Assembly (NCBI RefSeq): GCF_008923185.1
Contig: NZ_WBMT01000011.1
Location: 124,001-188,000 of the forward strand
Length of the DNA stretch: 64,000 bases
Source: Actinomadura rudentiformis
GTDB lineage: Bacteria; Actinomycetota; Actinomycetes; Streptosporangiales; Streptosporangiaceae
Reading direction: 5' to 3'
Shown here: positions 40,981 to 49,688 of the stretch, piece by piece
How the letters are laid out: each line of letters starts with the position of its first letter
Numbering within the stretch: position 1 is the first letter of the stretch
Notes under the pieces: model-generated
Database searches by the model: none
What the model saw: only the letters and a program-made list of their open reading frames with translations
Told to the model about the DNA's origin: nothing
Program-made: the position numbers and the translations under genes

Positions 40981-41297
40981 CGGGGCGGGCGATGGGTGAG
41001 GCGCCACGCCTCGTTCAGCAGCTCGGCCAGCTCGTCGGCGGGCACCTTGGCCAGATGGACGACGACCCATCCGAAGCGTCCCGACGAGTAGCCCGGCTCG
41101 TAGATCTCGGGCGCCTCGGCGACGAGGGCGCTCTGCTCGGCGCGCATCGCCTTGACCATCGCCTTCCGCTCGTCCTCGGTCACCCACGTGAAGATCGTGC
41201 CGGACGTGCGGAAGTACGTGTGCCCGTTGCGCCCCGGCACCTCCTCGGTGTCGGGAAGGGCCAGGAGGGTGCGCCGTACGTCGTCCAAACCGCCCAT
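40971..41297 (-). CDS. MmcQ/YjbR-family protein
   Basis: 108 aa from ATG 41297. The YjbR/MmcQ double-wing fold: LALPDTEEVPGRNGHTYFRTSG, TWVTEDERKAMVKA, YSSGRFGWVVVHLAKVPADELAELLNEAWRL. These small proteins are called DNA-binding by fold similarity only; function is unknown. Convergent with, and overlapping, the STM4011-family gene by ten bases, which means the two genes share no terminator space. Confidence 0.85.
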   Translation of the reverse strand: MGGLDDVRRTLLALPDTEEVPGRNGHTYFRTSGTIFTWVTEDERKAMVKAMRAEQSALVAEAPEIYEPGYSSGRFGWVVVHLAKVPADELAELLNEAWRLTHRPPRQR

Positions 41298-41433
41298 GAC
41301 CGCCGACGATAACCATGACCACTGACGATCCCCTGCGACTGACGATCCAGTGACCACCGACGAGAGAGGTGCGTGAACCGGGACGGGCGGATGTGGAGAG
41401 ACATCACCGACACACCGCAGTGAAAGGTCGGAT

Positions 41434-41547
41434 ATGGATCTCCTCAAGCTGCTCCGCGCGTTCGGTCTCGAACTGGAGCACGCTCCGCCCGCCTCGCTCG
41501 GCCGCCAGCGAAACCGCCTCGTCAGGGCCATCAACGCGAGCCGATGA
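41434..41547 (+). pseudogene. Truncated CU044_5270-like N-terminus (37 codons)
   Basis: ATG 41434 (AAAGG nine bases upstream) encodes MDLLKLLRAFGLELEHAPPA, then SLGRQRNRLVRAINASR and TGA. The pattern of a short leucine helix, acidic/Pro stretch and R-x-R-x-x-L-x-x-A-I is the N-terminus of CU044_5270-family membrane proteins, which normally continue for 250-350 aa. Its stop overlaps the LCP start (ATGA). Either a remnant now acting as a translational leader for the LCP gene, or a small gene in its own right. Confidence 0.45.
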
Positions 41548-42920
41548 CCACGATCACCTCACCGCGGAGCCGCGGCCGTGCTCTCGCCTGGGTCTCCATC
41601 GCCCTCGCCGTCACGGTCGTGGCTTCCACGCTCGGCGCGTACGGCTACTACTGGCGGATCCAGAACAGCATCCAGCACGAGGACCCGAACAAGCTCATCA
41701 CCGGTGCGCGGCCCAAGAAGCTGAACGACGCGCTCAACATCCTCATGATCGGCTCCGACACCCGTGCGGGTGCCAACGCCCAGTATGGCCGGTCGCTGCG
41801 CAACAAGGCGCCCGCCTCGGACACGATGATCCTGCTGCACCTGTCGCCCGGCGGCGGACAGGCGCTGGGCATCAGCTTCGCGCGCGACCTGATGGTGCCG
41901 ATCCCCGCGTGCAAGCGCAAGGACGGCACCGTGGCGCCCGCCTCCTCCCTCGCCATGCTGAACGAGGCGAGCGGGCGAGCCGGGCCGACCTGCACGATGG
42001 ACACGATCGAGAAGCTCACCCGCATCAAGATCGATCATTTCGTGCAGGTCGACTTCGTCGGCTTCGAGAAGATCACCAGTGCCGTCGGCGGGGTGCCGAT
42101 CTGCCTGGACGAGCCGGTGAACGACCCGAGGTCCGGCCTCCGGCTGCCCAAAGGCCCGCACCGCGTGTCCGGCGCACAGGCGCTGGCCTACGTACGGGCC
42201 CGGAAGGAGATCGGCGACGGCTCGGACACCCAGCGCATCCAGCGGCAGCAGCGTTTCCTCGCATCACTCGCCAAGCAGGCGATGAGCGGGGGCGTCCTCA
42301 CCGACCCGGCGCGGCTGAACGCGCTGCTCACCGCCTCGGCCAAGTCACTCACCACCGACCGCGACCTCACGCCCTCGCGCATGCTGAAGATCGCGCAGGG
42401 CATGCGCGACCTGACCGCGGGCAAGGTGCGCTTCGTGACCGTGCCGGACGAGCCTTACGCCGCGGACCGCAACCGCCGCCAGCTCGCCCAGCCCGCCGCC
42501 ACACGCTTCCTGAACGCGGTCCGCAACGACGAGAAGATCACCGCGCCCGCCGCCAAGCCGCCGCCCGCGACCTCCGGCCAGGTGCGGATCCGGGTGCTGA
42601 ACGGCTCCGGCAGCGAGGGCCAGGCGCGGCTGGTCGCCGACACCCTCAAGGAACGGGGTCTCACGGTCACCAAGGTCGGCAATCTCAGCCGTCCGGCCGC
42701 CACCACCCAGATCCGGTACGGAACGGGCGGGGCCGCACAGGCGAAGGCTCTGGCGGTGTTGATGCCGGGCGCCAGAGCCGTCGCCGCCGCCACGACCCCG
42801 CGCGACACCGTGGATGTGATCCTCGGTGCGGGCTTCCGCGGGATCAAGACCGGTGGCATCCCGCGCCAGCAGGGCGAGCACCGCGCCAGCGACGATATCT
42901 GCGAGCAGGATCCGGGGTGA
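41544..42920 (+). CDS. LytR-CpsA-Psr (LCP) family wall-polymer ligase
   Basis: 458 aa. One N-terminal membrane helix (about 14-36), then the LCP domain: LNILMIGSDTRAG, SDTMILLHLSPG, ISFARDLMVPIPAC (the Asp-x-x-x-x-Ile site and Arg for pyrophosphate), LTRIKIDHFVQVDFVGF, VGGVPICLDEPVND, ALAYVRARKEIGDGSDTQRIQRQQ. A C-terminal LytR_C domain (about 345-430, VRIRVLNGSGSEGQARLVADTL) follows, as in mycobacterial Lcp1/CpsA. It transfers lipid-linked glycopolymers to peptidoglycan outside the membrane. Translation may depend on the overlapping 37-codon frame upstream. Confidence 0.9.
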   Translation: MTTITSPRSRGRALAWVSIALAVTVVASTLGAYGYYWRIQNSIQHEDPNKLITGARPKKLNDALNILMIGSDTRAGANAQYGRSLRNKAPASDTMILLHLSPGGGQALGISFARDLMVPIPACKRKDGTVAPASSLAMLNEASGRAGPTCTMDTIEKLTRIKIDHFVQVDFVGFEKITSAVGGVPICLDEPVNDPRSGLRLPKGPHRVSGAQALAYVRARKEIGDGSDTQRIQRQQRFLASLAKQAMSGGVLTDPARLNALLTASAKSLTTDRDLTPSRMLKIAQGMRDLTAGKVRFVTVPDEPYAADRNRRQLAQPAATRFLNAVRNDEKITAPAAKPPPATSGQVRIRVLNGSGSEGQARLVADTLKERGLTVTKVGNLSRPAATTQIRYGTGGAAQAKALAVLMPGARAVAAATTPRDTVDVILGAGFRGIKTGGIPRQQGEHRASDDICEQDPG

Positions 42921-43643
42921 TGATCGCCTAGCGTGGCGGCGGGAGGGCGATCGGGTGGAGCGCTACGCCGAACTGGAGGCCATCGCGCCGGCAGATCTGA
43001 TCACCCGACGCGAGATGCCGGCGGTGGAGGCCGCCGCCGCGCTCGACCTGCTCGCGGCCGTGGATCCGCCGGCGGGCGTCCGATCATGATGAAGGCTTGG
43101 CAGCGCACGCGTGCCGCACAGACGGCACGGCTGCGGGCGGCAGGCCGCGTGGTCGGTTGGCCTAAGTACCCGGCCCACCACCGAACGCCGCTGGCCGCGG
43201 CAACGACGGCACCGCGGCGGCGTGATCACCGGCGCCCCAGCGGCCCGGCCGTGCTCGGCGCCGCCCCGGGCCCGCGCGGGTGGGCTTGTGCGCGGCGCCG
43301 CCGGACGGCCGTGAACACGATCCGGTCCGCGGCCAACAACCGGGTGACCGTGGCCCGAAAGGAACTCGATGAAAGCTCCTCCCCAAGACCGCGACGACGC
43401 CTCCCTTGTCGCGCGGCGTGCCACTTGCGGAGGAGATGCCGGGTGGCCCGGACGGGCGTCCCAGCACCTACTTCCTGCTGACGGGCACCGGCTACACCGA
43501 CACGGCTCCCGGCGGGAAGTAGCCAAGTCGGCCGGAGAGCCGGATGACAGGTGCCCGTCGGTAGCGGGGAAGCGGCCACCGACGGGCACCGGCTTGTGGC
43601 AGGGCCCCTGCTCCGTGCCCCCTGCTCCGGGCCCTGCTCCGGG
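42921..43643 (+). other. Gene-poor stretch with two short protein-like fragments
   Basis: No complete gene is supported. GTG 42955 to TGA 43089 encodes 44 residues (VERYAELEAIAPADLITRRE, MPAVEAAAALDLLAAVDPP), which looks like the end or a fragment of a real protein. Codons 43373-43522 encode a segment ending STYFLLTGTGYTDTAPGGK without a start. Neither family is recognised. The interval lies between an LCP gene and a convergent DUF6745 gene and is best read as debris. Confidence 0.4.
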
Positions 43644-44786
43644 TCAGGTCTCCTGCTCGGGGCGGTAGTCCGCCTCGTCCACGCCGAACGTCCAGGCGAC
43701 GCCCTCGCGGGCGGTGCGGGTGGCGGGCGGGACGCGCAGGTAGTAGGTGCGGTACGTGCCGTCCGGCTCGGGGGTGGAGTTGACCACTTCGACCATGGCC
43801 ACGGGTTCGTCGCCCGGCAGGTCGATGCGCCACAGCACCCCGGTCTCGTCCTTGTGCACGGGCCGGGCGCCGGTCTCGGCGAGGTAGCGGTCGTAGCCGA
43901 AGATCTCCAGCATCACCCGGCGGAGCTCGGCGTTCTCCTCGGCGTCGATCCGGGCGGGGCTCAGGCCGTCCAGCGAGGCGATGAAGCCGGCGGGGACCGG
44001 CATGCCACGCCAGGCGTGCAGGGCGAACCCGTCGGCGTACGCGAGGGCCGGGCCGTCGCCCCGGTGTAGACGGCCCGGCTCGTCGCGGTGCAGCTCGACG
44101 GGTCGGCCGGAGACGATGGCGAGCCGCTCGTACGGCCACCACCAGCCCGCCGAACGCGCGGCCTCCGCGAGGCCGGACAGCCCGTCGAGACGATCGAGGG
44201 AGTCGAAGAGCGCCAGCCACGGCGCGTCATGCTGGCCCAGCACGGCCTCCACACAGGCACCCCGCAGCGCCGCCAGGGCGGCGTCGGCGGCCGCCTGGTC
44301 GAAGGGGGCCGCGGAGCCGTCGGCGGAGCTCGTGGCCGGGTCGTCGGTGGAGCCGTCGACCGGCGCGCGCAGGGCCTGCCGGACGCGCGTCACGAGATCG
44401 TTGACCTGCGACCAGAGGGGAGCACCGGTCTCGGCCCAGGCGCGTGCCCAACCCTGCGGCCCCAGCTCGGCAGTGGCCTCCGTACGCGCACGTTCCCACG
44501 GCCGAGTCCGTACGACCTCACGCACAGACCCGCCTGCCTCCACGCCCTCGGGGACGGCGGCCAAGGCGGTGGCCACTGGGGCGGCCAGACCGGCGCGTTC
44601 AAGGATTTCGGCGTGGCCGGCCAGGACCGCTGCAGTCACGGCGCCGGCCATGGGAGAGGGAACCCAGACGAAGTGTTCGGGCTCGGGCAGTCCGGCGGCC
44701 GTGTAGGCGGCGCGGATCCCGGCCTCGGCTCGCGGGCGGTCCGCGGTGTCGGTCGTGAACGCCGCCGCCTGCCAGTCCGTGCCCAT
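43644..44786 (-). CDS. DUF6745-domain protein
   Basis: 380 aa. The N-terminal 200 residues are Ala-rich and helical. The recognisable part is about 215-370: WWWPYERLAIVSGRPVELHRD, EPGRLHRGDGPALAYADGFALHAWRGMPVP, written here in pieces, and GARPVHKDETGVLWRIDLPGDEP. This is the DUF6745 signature, which often occurs in actinobacterial proteins of unknown function. Its ATG overlaps the stop of the 108-aa gene upstream by one base (TGATG), so the two are cotranslated. Confidence 0.72.
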   Translation of the reverse strand: MGTDWQAAAFTTDTADRPRAEAGIRAAYTAAGLPEPEHFVWVPSPMAGAVTAAVLAGHAEILERAGLAAPVATALAAVPEGVEAGGSVREVVRTRPWERARTEATAELGPQGWARAWAETGAPLWSQVNDLVTRVRQALRAPVDGSTDDPATSSADGSAAPFDQAAADAALAALRGACVEAVLGQHDAPWLALFDSLDRLDGLSGLAEAARSAGWWWPYERLAIVSGRPVELHRDEPGRLHRGDGPALAYADGFALHAWRGMPVPAGFIASLDGLSPARIDAEENAELRRVMLEIFGYDRYLAETGARPVHKDETGVLWRIDLPGDEPVAMVEVVNSTPEPDGTYRTYYLRVPPATRTAREGVAWTFGVDEADYRPEQET

Positions 44787-45112
44787 CAGTCGGCCACGAC
44801 CCGGACCGCGCCCGGCACGTACTCGCGCTGGCGGATCACCCGGTACCAGCCCTTGGGCAGGCTGATGGCGGCGTGCTCCTCGTGGCTCAGCCGCCCGCCG
44901 GACGGCAGGTGCAGGTAGTCCGCCTTCAGGGGGTCGGGGTCGCGCAGGAGGGTGCCCGAGGCGACGAGCGCGTGGGCGTGCCCGGTGGCCTCGCCGAGGG
45001 CGAGCACCATCCGGCCCCGGCTGTCGCGTGGCGCCGGCGGGAGGTCGCGTACGGCCTGGGGCACGGCTTCCTCGGGCACGGGCAGGATGAGAATGTCTCC
45101 CTGTCGGTACAT
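44786..45112 (-). CDS. Small conserved-looking protein paired with DUF6745
   Basis: 108 aa from ATG 45112. Reads MYRQGDILILPVPEEAVPQ, GEATGHAHALVASGTLL, LPSGGRLSHEEHAAISLPKG and WYRVIRQREYVPG: a small beta-rich protein with conserved His residues, without signal or membrane helix. GHAHA and HEEHAAI look like a cupin-type or metal-binding arrangement, but the family is not certain. Cotranslated with DUF6745; the pair is found together often enough to suggest a joint role. Confidence 0.65.
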   Translation of the reverse strand: MYRQGDILILPVPEEAVPQAVRDLPPAPRDSRGRMVLALGEATGHAHALVASGTLLRDPDPLKADYLHLPSGGRLSHEEHAAISLPKGWYRVIRQREYVPGAVRVVAD

Positions 45113-45150
45113 GCCGCGAAGGTAACCTCCGCCACCGACATTTTTCGGCG

Positions 45151-46554
45151 TCAGAAACCGCGGGTGCGGCGGGCGGCCGGGCGGGCCCAGCGGCCGGACG
45201 CGCTCAGGCCGACGCGCTGGAAGGCGCGCACGAGCTCGCTGCCGAGGTTGACCCCGGCGCCGAGGGCCAGGCCCACCGAGAGGGCCGCGACCAGGCTGAG
45301 CATGCCGGCCTCGGGCGAGCCGGTGTTGATCTCGACCATGCCGCGGTAGAGCAGCGTGCCCGGCAGGAGCGGGGAGATGGCCGGGACGACGTACGGGAGG
45401 GCGGGGGCATGGCGGCGCCCGGCGTAGAAGCTGCCCAGCGTGCCGATCACCACGGCGGAGATCGCCGAGGCGAGGACCGGCTTGACGCCCCAGCCCAGGA
45501 GCAGGACGTACAGGATCCAGATCAGCCCGCCGCCGACGGCCGCCGGCGCCAGGACGGACCGCGGGACCACCAGGCAGACCGCGAAGGTCAGCGAGACGCC
45601 CGCCGCCGCGAGGACCGCGATCGGGGACAGGAAGGCGGGGAACTCGGGCAGGTGCCGGACGTCGATGTCGACGCCGAAGTGCACGGCGGCGTAGACCATC
45701 ACCCCGAGGCCCGCCACGATCGCGCTGATCAGGAAGAAGACCTCGAGCAGGCGGGCGCCGGCGTTGACCATGTTGCCGGTGATGCCGTCCTGGATGCTCG
45801 CCACCAGCGGACGGCCGGGCAGCAGTGCCAGGATCGCGCCGGTGACGATGGTCGAGGCCCGGTTGGGGTTGCCCGCCGCGATCACCAGCACGGCTGCGCC
45901 CGCCGCGATCGCCGAGGCCACCGCCAGCTGGAAGAACTCCGCGATCCCGCGCCGGGCCAGCGCCGCGGCGGCGCGGTCGCCCAGCACCGTCGCGACGAAG
46001 GCGGTGGTCGCGACCAGCGGCCCGCCGCCCACCAGGACGGCCGCCGCGGCGGCGATCAGCCCGAAGCACACGACCAGCAGCCAGGGTGGATAGGGCGCCC
46101 GGCCGTGCTTGATCTCAGCGAGCCGCTTGTGCGCGTCGTCCAGCTCCAGCATGCCGATGGAGGACTCCTGGACGAGGGAGTGCAGCTCGGCGAGGCGCCA
46201 GAACGCCGGGGTGCGGCGCCGGACGGTCCGGGCGGCGGTGACGGGCATCGCGCCCTGACCGGGGTGGACGGAGATCTGGAGGGCGGTGAACGTCACCTGG
46301 ACCTCGCAGCGCGGCAGCTCGAAGGCCTGCGCCAGGCTGAGCATCGCCTCGTTGATGCGTTCGGTCGACTCGCCGCTGGCCAGCAGCAGATCGCCGACCC
46401 GCAGCACGAGGTCGATCGCCCGCGGGTCGACCAGCTCGCCCGGCTCGTCCTCCGGGGGCTCCACCGGAGCCCCGTCCATCAGAACCTGGAAGGTGCGCCG
46501 CACTCTTTCCGCTGCCCGCCCCATACGCAGACGTGATCCTCCAAGCCTGATCAC
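45151..46554 (-). CDS. ThrE-type threonine/serine exporter
   Basis: 467 aa. GTG at 46554 begins the open frame; the ATG at 46524 is equally plausible since GGAGG lies 12 bases before it. A soluble N-terminal region (VGDLLLASGESTERINEAMLSL, EVQVTFTALQISV) precedes ten hydrophobic segments in two halves. This is the fused ThrE layout known from Corynebacterium (YjjP-like DUF1212 plus YjjB-like DUF3815). ASGEST and QDGITGNMV are characteristic. It exports Thr/Ser by proton antiport. Upstream is a 22-bp tandem array. Confidence 0.85.
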   Translation of the reverse strand: MIRLGGSRLRMGRAAERVRRTFQVLMDGAPVEPPEDEPGELVDPRAIDLVLRVGDLLLASGESTERINEAMLSLAQAFELPRCEVQVTFTALQISVHPGQGAMPVTAARTVRRRTPAFWRLAELHSLVQESSIGMLELDDAHKRLAEIKHGRAPYPPWLLVVCFGLIAAAAAVLVGGGPLVATTAFVATVLGDRAAAALARRGIAEFFQLAVASAIAAGAAVLVIAAGNPNRASTIVTGAILALLPGRPLVASIQDGITGNMVNAGARLLEVFFLISAIVAGLGVMVYAAVHFGVDIDVRHLPEFPAFLSPIAVLAAAGVSLTFAVCLVVPRSVLAPAAVGGGLIWILYVLLLGWGVKPVLASAISAVVIGTLGSFYAGRRHAPALPYVVPAISPLLPGTLLYRGMVEINTGSPEAGMLSLVAALSVGLALGAGVNLGSELVRAFQRVGLSASGRWARPAARRTRGF

Positions 46555-46590
46555 TGATCTTCCCCGGGCAGGCTACCTTGCGTTACGCAC

Positions 46591-46700
46591 TGTCCCTAAC
46601 TGCGACCTGCACCCGTCCCTAAACGGGGCCTCCGCCGTTCTTAACTGGGACCTCCTCCGTCCCTAACTACGACCTCCGCCATCCCTGACGGCGCCCTCCG
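46591..46700. repeat. Five tandem 22-bp units across the GntR gene end
   Basis: Units begin at 46591, 46613, 46635, 46657 and 46679; the consensus is CCGTCCCTAACTRCGACCTCCG. The last unit and part of the fourth lie inside the GntR coding sequence and encode its final residues and stop; the rest fill the intergenic region to ThrE. There are no spacers, so it is not a CRISPR array. Confidence 0.85.
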
Positions 46701-47409
46701 CGGCCAGTCCGTCGGCCGCCTGGCTCCGGGCCCAGCTCTCGACCGCGCCGATGTGCACCGCGGCGGCGATCCGGGCGGCCTCGGGATCGCGTTCGGCGAT
46801 CGCCCGGTAGATCGCCTCGTGCTCGGTGAACGTCCGGGTGAAGACGTTCTCCTCCTGGTAGCCCCGCCAGACGCGGGCCCGGAACGTGCGGCTGTTGAGC
46901 CCGCCGAGTATGGCGGAGAGCACGGGATTGCCCGCCGCCTCGGTGATGAGCCGGTGGAATTCCAGGTCGTGCCCGACGATCTCCTCCGAGGTCGTGCCGC
47001 GTTCCATCGCGCGCATCTCGGCGCGCAGCCGTGCCAGGCCGTCCTCGGTGATGCGGGCGGCGGCGGTGGCCGCGGCGGCGGGCTCAAGGATCTTGCGGAC
47101 CTGGACCAGGTGCAGCAGCGTCTCCCCGCGCGAGATCTCCGCGACCGCGCCGAACGTCTCCAGCAGATCGCTGGGCTCCAGCTGGGTGACGTAGACGCCC
47201 GCGCCGTGCCGGGCCTCCAGGACGCCCAGCACGGTGAGCGCGCGGATGGCCTCGCGCATGGAACTGCGCGAGAGTCCGAGCTCGGCGGCCAGGTCCCGCT
47301 CGGTGGGCAGCCGCTGCCCAGGGATCAGCTCGCCGGAGGCGAGCTTCGCCTTGATCTGGGCGATCGCCCGTTCCGTGACGGTGATCCGGGGGGTGCTGTC
47401 TTCGGTCAC
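46663..47409 (-). CDS. FCD-type GntR (FadR/LldR-like) regulator
   Basis: 248 aa from GTG 47409 (AGGA eight bases upstream). Winged helix: QIKAKLASGELIPGQRLPTERDLAAELGLSRSSMREAI, given here in part, with wing ARHGAGVYV. The FCD ligand domain follows with metal-binding Asp/His positions: EIVGHDLEFHRLITEAAGN (Asp-x-x-x-His), a His in FTEHEAIYRAI and a His in AAVHIGAVESW. Divergent from the fucose-type operon, with a perfect TNGTNNNACNA operator between, so it probably represses that operon until the sugar acid or lactate binds. The C-terminal residues are encoded by the tandem repeat. Confidence 0.88.
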   Translation of the reverse strand: MTEDSTPRITVTERAIAQIKAKLASGELIPGQRLPTERDLAAELGLSRSSMREAIRALTVLGVLEARHGAGVYVTQLEPSDLLETFGAVAEISRGETLLHLVQVRKILEPAAAATAAARITEDGLARLRAEMRAMERGTTSEEIVGHDLEFHRLITEAAGNPVLSAILGGLNSRTFRARVWRGYQEENVFTRTFTEHEAIYRAIAERDPEAARIAAAVHIGAVESWARSQAADGLAAEGAVRDGGGRS

Positions 47410-47434
47410 GCGGCCATCCTGACATCCCAGTACA

Positions 47435-47510
47435 TGGTCTGACCAATCCTCATAAGTAACGACTTTGTTTCGGGGTCTTGCCAGGATACGGGGTGAAAGT
47501 GGTCTGATGA
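47435..47510. promoter_or_regulatory. GntR/FCD operator pair upstream of the fucose-type operon
   Basis: TGGTCTGACCA at 47435-47445 is an exact TNGTNNNACNA palindrome, and a related TGGTCTGATGA lies at 47500-47510. They sit in the 159-bp divergent region, one near the regulator's start and one about 60 bp before the hydrolase gene. Confidence 0.7.
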
Positions 47511-47568
47511 GTCCATGAGTGATCCGATCACTTCCGGAGATCGGTGAGAGCGTGAGGGGGACGGCTTC

Positions 47569-48408
47569 GTGAAGCTGCTGCGCGTGGGACCGGTGGGCGC
47601 CGAGCGGCCCGCGGTCCTGGCTGAGGACGGCACGCCACGCGACCTGTCGGGAATCACCGCCGACATCGACGGTGCGTTCCTCGGCGAAGGCATGGATCGT
47701 GCGCGCCGGGCGCTCGCCACGGGCGATCTGCCTGTGCTGGACGCCACCGGCCGGATCGGCGCTCCGATCGCGCGGCCGGGCAAGGTCATCTGTGTCGGCC
47801 TCAACTACCGGGACCACGCCGAGGAGACGGGCGCCGAGCTCCCTAGCGAGCCGGTCATCTTCATGAAGGCGTCCAACACGGTGGTCGGACCGCACGACGA
47901 CGTCCTGATCCCGCGCGGCAGCGTCAAGACCGACTACGAGGTGGAGCTGGCCGTCGTCCTCGGTGGCCGGGCCCGCTACCTGGACTCGCCCGAGCAGGCC
48001 CGCGAGCTCGTCGCCGGATACGCGATCAGCAATGACGTGTCGGAGCGCGAGTTCCAGCTCGAACGCGGCGGGACATGGGACAAGGGCAAGTCGTGCGAGA
48101 CGTTCAACCCCTTCGGGCCGTATCTCGTCACCGCCGACGAGGTGCCCGACCCCCAGAACCTCGCCCTCCGCCTCTGGGTGAACGGCGAGCTCCGCCAGGA
48201 CGGCTCGACCAAGAACATGGTCTTCGGCGTCGACCACGTGATCTGGTACCTGAGCCAGTTCATGGTCCTGGAGGCCGGCGACGTCATCAACACCGGCACC
48301 CCGGCGGGGGTGGCCCTCGGCCGCCCCGGCGAGCCCTTCCTGCGACCGGGCGACGTGATGGAGCTGGAGATCGAGGGCCTGGGCCGCCAGAAGCAGGTGC
48401 TCCGGTGA
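47569..48408 (+). CDS. FAH-family hydrolase, likely 2,4-diketo-3-deoxy-L-fuconate hydrolase
   Basis: 279 aa, GTG with GAGGGGG upstream. The FAH core: VICVGLNYRDHAEETGA, EPVIFMKASNTVVGPHDDV, metal ligands in KTDYEVELAVVLG (two Glu/Asp), GTWDKGKSCETFNPFGPY, and DVINTGTPAGVALG. In the non-phosphorylative L-fucose route this enzyme splits 2,4-diketo-3-deoxy-L-fuconate into pyruvate and L-lactate. Substrate is inferred from the neighbours: fuconate dehydratase and an SDR follow, with GTGA overlap. First gene of the operon after the GntR operator. Confidence 0.82.
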   Translation: MKLLRVGPVGAERPAVLAEDGTPRDLSGITADIDGAFLGEGMDRARRALATGDLPVLDATGRIGAPIARPGKVICVGLNYRDHAEETGAELPSEPVIFMKASNTVVGPHDDVLIPRGSVKTDYEVELAVVLGGRARYLDSPEQARELVAGYAISNDVSEREFQLERGGTWDKGKSCETFNPFGPYLVTADEVPDPQNLALRLWVNGELRQDGSTKNMVFGVDHVIWYLSQFMVLEAGDVINTGTPAGVALGRPGEPFLRPGDVMELEIEGLGRQKQVLR

Positions 48409-49688
48409 AAGTGGTCTCCCTGACGGCGCACGACGTCCGCTTCCCGACGTCCCGGGAACTGGACGGTTCGGACGCGATGAACCCCGATCCCGACTACTCC
48501 GCCGCCTACGTCGTCCTCCATACGGACGAGGGCATGGAAGGCCACGGCTTCTGCTTCACCATCGGGCGCGGCAACGAGGTCTGCGTCGCGGCGATCGAGG
48601 CGTACGCGCCGCTGGTCGAGGGCACCGACCTGGACCTGGGCGACCTCGGCGGGTTCGCCCGGCGGCTCCTGCACGACTCGCAGCTGCGCTGGCTCGGCCC
48701 CGAGAAGGGCGCGGTCCACATGGCCGCCGCCGCAATCATCAACGCCGCGTTCGACCTGGCGGGCAAGATCGCGGGCAAGCCGGTCTGGCGGCTGCTGGCG
48801 GAGATGACACCCGAGCAGATCGTCGATCTCGCCGACTGGCGGTATCTCACCGACGCGCTCACCCCGGATCGTGCCCTCGACCTGTTGCGCGAGGCCGTGC
48901 CCGGTCGCGCCGCCCGGACAGCTGACCTGCTCGAACGCGGCTATCCCGCGTACACCACCACGCCCGGTTGGCTCGGCTACACCGACGACAAGCTCGGCAG
49001 GCTCGCCCGCGAGGCGGTCGCCGACGGCTTCACCCAGATCAAGCTCAAGGTCGGCGCCGACCTGGACGACGACGTCCGCCGCCTGCGGCTCGCCCGGGAG
49101 GCGGTGGGCCCGGACGTGCGGATCGCGGTGGACGCCAACCAGCGCTGGGACGTCGCCCCCGCGATCGAGTGGATGGAAGCGCTGAAGCCGTTCGACCCGT
49201 ACTGGATCGAGGAGCCGACCAGCCCGGACGACGTCCTCGGCCACGCCGCCATCCGCCGGGGCGTGTCACCGGTCAAGGTCGCCACCGGCGAGCACATCGC
49301 CAACCGGGTCATCGTCAAGCAGATGCTCCAGGCGGAGGCGCTCGACGTGCTGCAGATCGACGCCTGCCGCGTCGCCGGCGTCACCGAGAACGTCGCGATC
49401 CTGCTGCTGGCCGCCGCGTTCGGCGTCCCGGTCTGCCCGCACGCGGGCGGCGTCGGGCTGTGCGAGGCCGTCCAGCACCTGTCGATGTTCGACTACGTCG
49501 CGGTCAGCGGCAGCACCGAGAACCGGGTGATCGAGTACGTCGACCACCTGCACGAGCACTTCGAGGACCCGGTGCGGATGTCCCGCGGCCACTACTCGGC
49601 ACCGGCCGCACCGGGCATGTCCACCCAGATGAAGGCGGCGAGCCTGGCCGCCTACGCCCACCCCCACGGCGAGGTCTGGAGAAGCTGA
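48405..49688 (+). CDS. L-fuconate dehydratase (enolase superfamily)
   Basis: 427 aa from GTG 48405. Enolase-superfamily enzyme of the mandelate racemase group, closely resembling Xanthomonas L-fuconate dehydratase: DVRFPTSRELDGSDAMNPDP at the N-terminus, base Lys in QIKLKVGADLDDDVRRL, metal ligands Asp in AVDANQRWDV, Glu in WIEEPTSPDD and Glu in VATGEHIANR, and the His/Asp partner in CPHAGGVGLCE. It removes water from L-fuconate to give 2-keto-3-deoxy-L-fuconate. This gene identifies the pathway most firmly. Confidence 0.92.
   Translation: MKVVSLTAHDVRFPTSRELDGSDAMNPDPDYSAAYVVLHTDEGMEGHGFCFTIGRGNEVCVAAIEAYAPLVEGTDLDLGDLGGFARRLLHDSQLRWLGPEKGAVHMAAAAIINAAFDLAGKIAGKPVWRLLAEMTPEQIVDLADWRYLTDALTPDRALDLLREAVPGRAARTADLLERGYPAYTTTPGWLGYTDDKLGRLAREAVADGFTQIKLKVGADLDDDVRRLRLAREAVGPDVRIAVDANQRWDVAPAIEWMEALKPFDPYWIEEPTSPDDVLGHAAIRRGVSPVKVATGEHIANRVIVKQMLQAEALDVLQIDACRVAGVTENVAILLLAAAFGVPVCPHAGGVGLCEAVQHLSMFDYVAVSGSTENRVIEYVDHLHEHFEDPVRMSRGHYSAPAAPGMSTQMKAASLAAYAHPHGEVWRS

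Noticed and set aside
46591..46700. Regular repeats that might be a CRISPR array.
   Set aside because: 22-bp units are contiguous with no unique spacers and no cas gene is present in the window.
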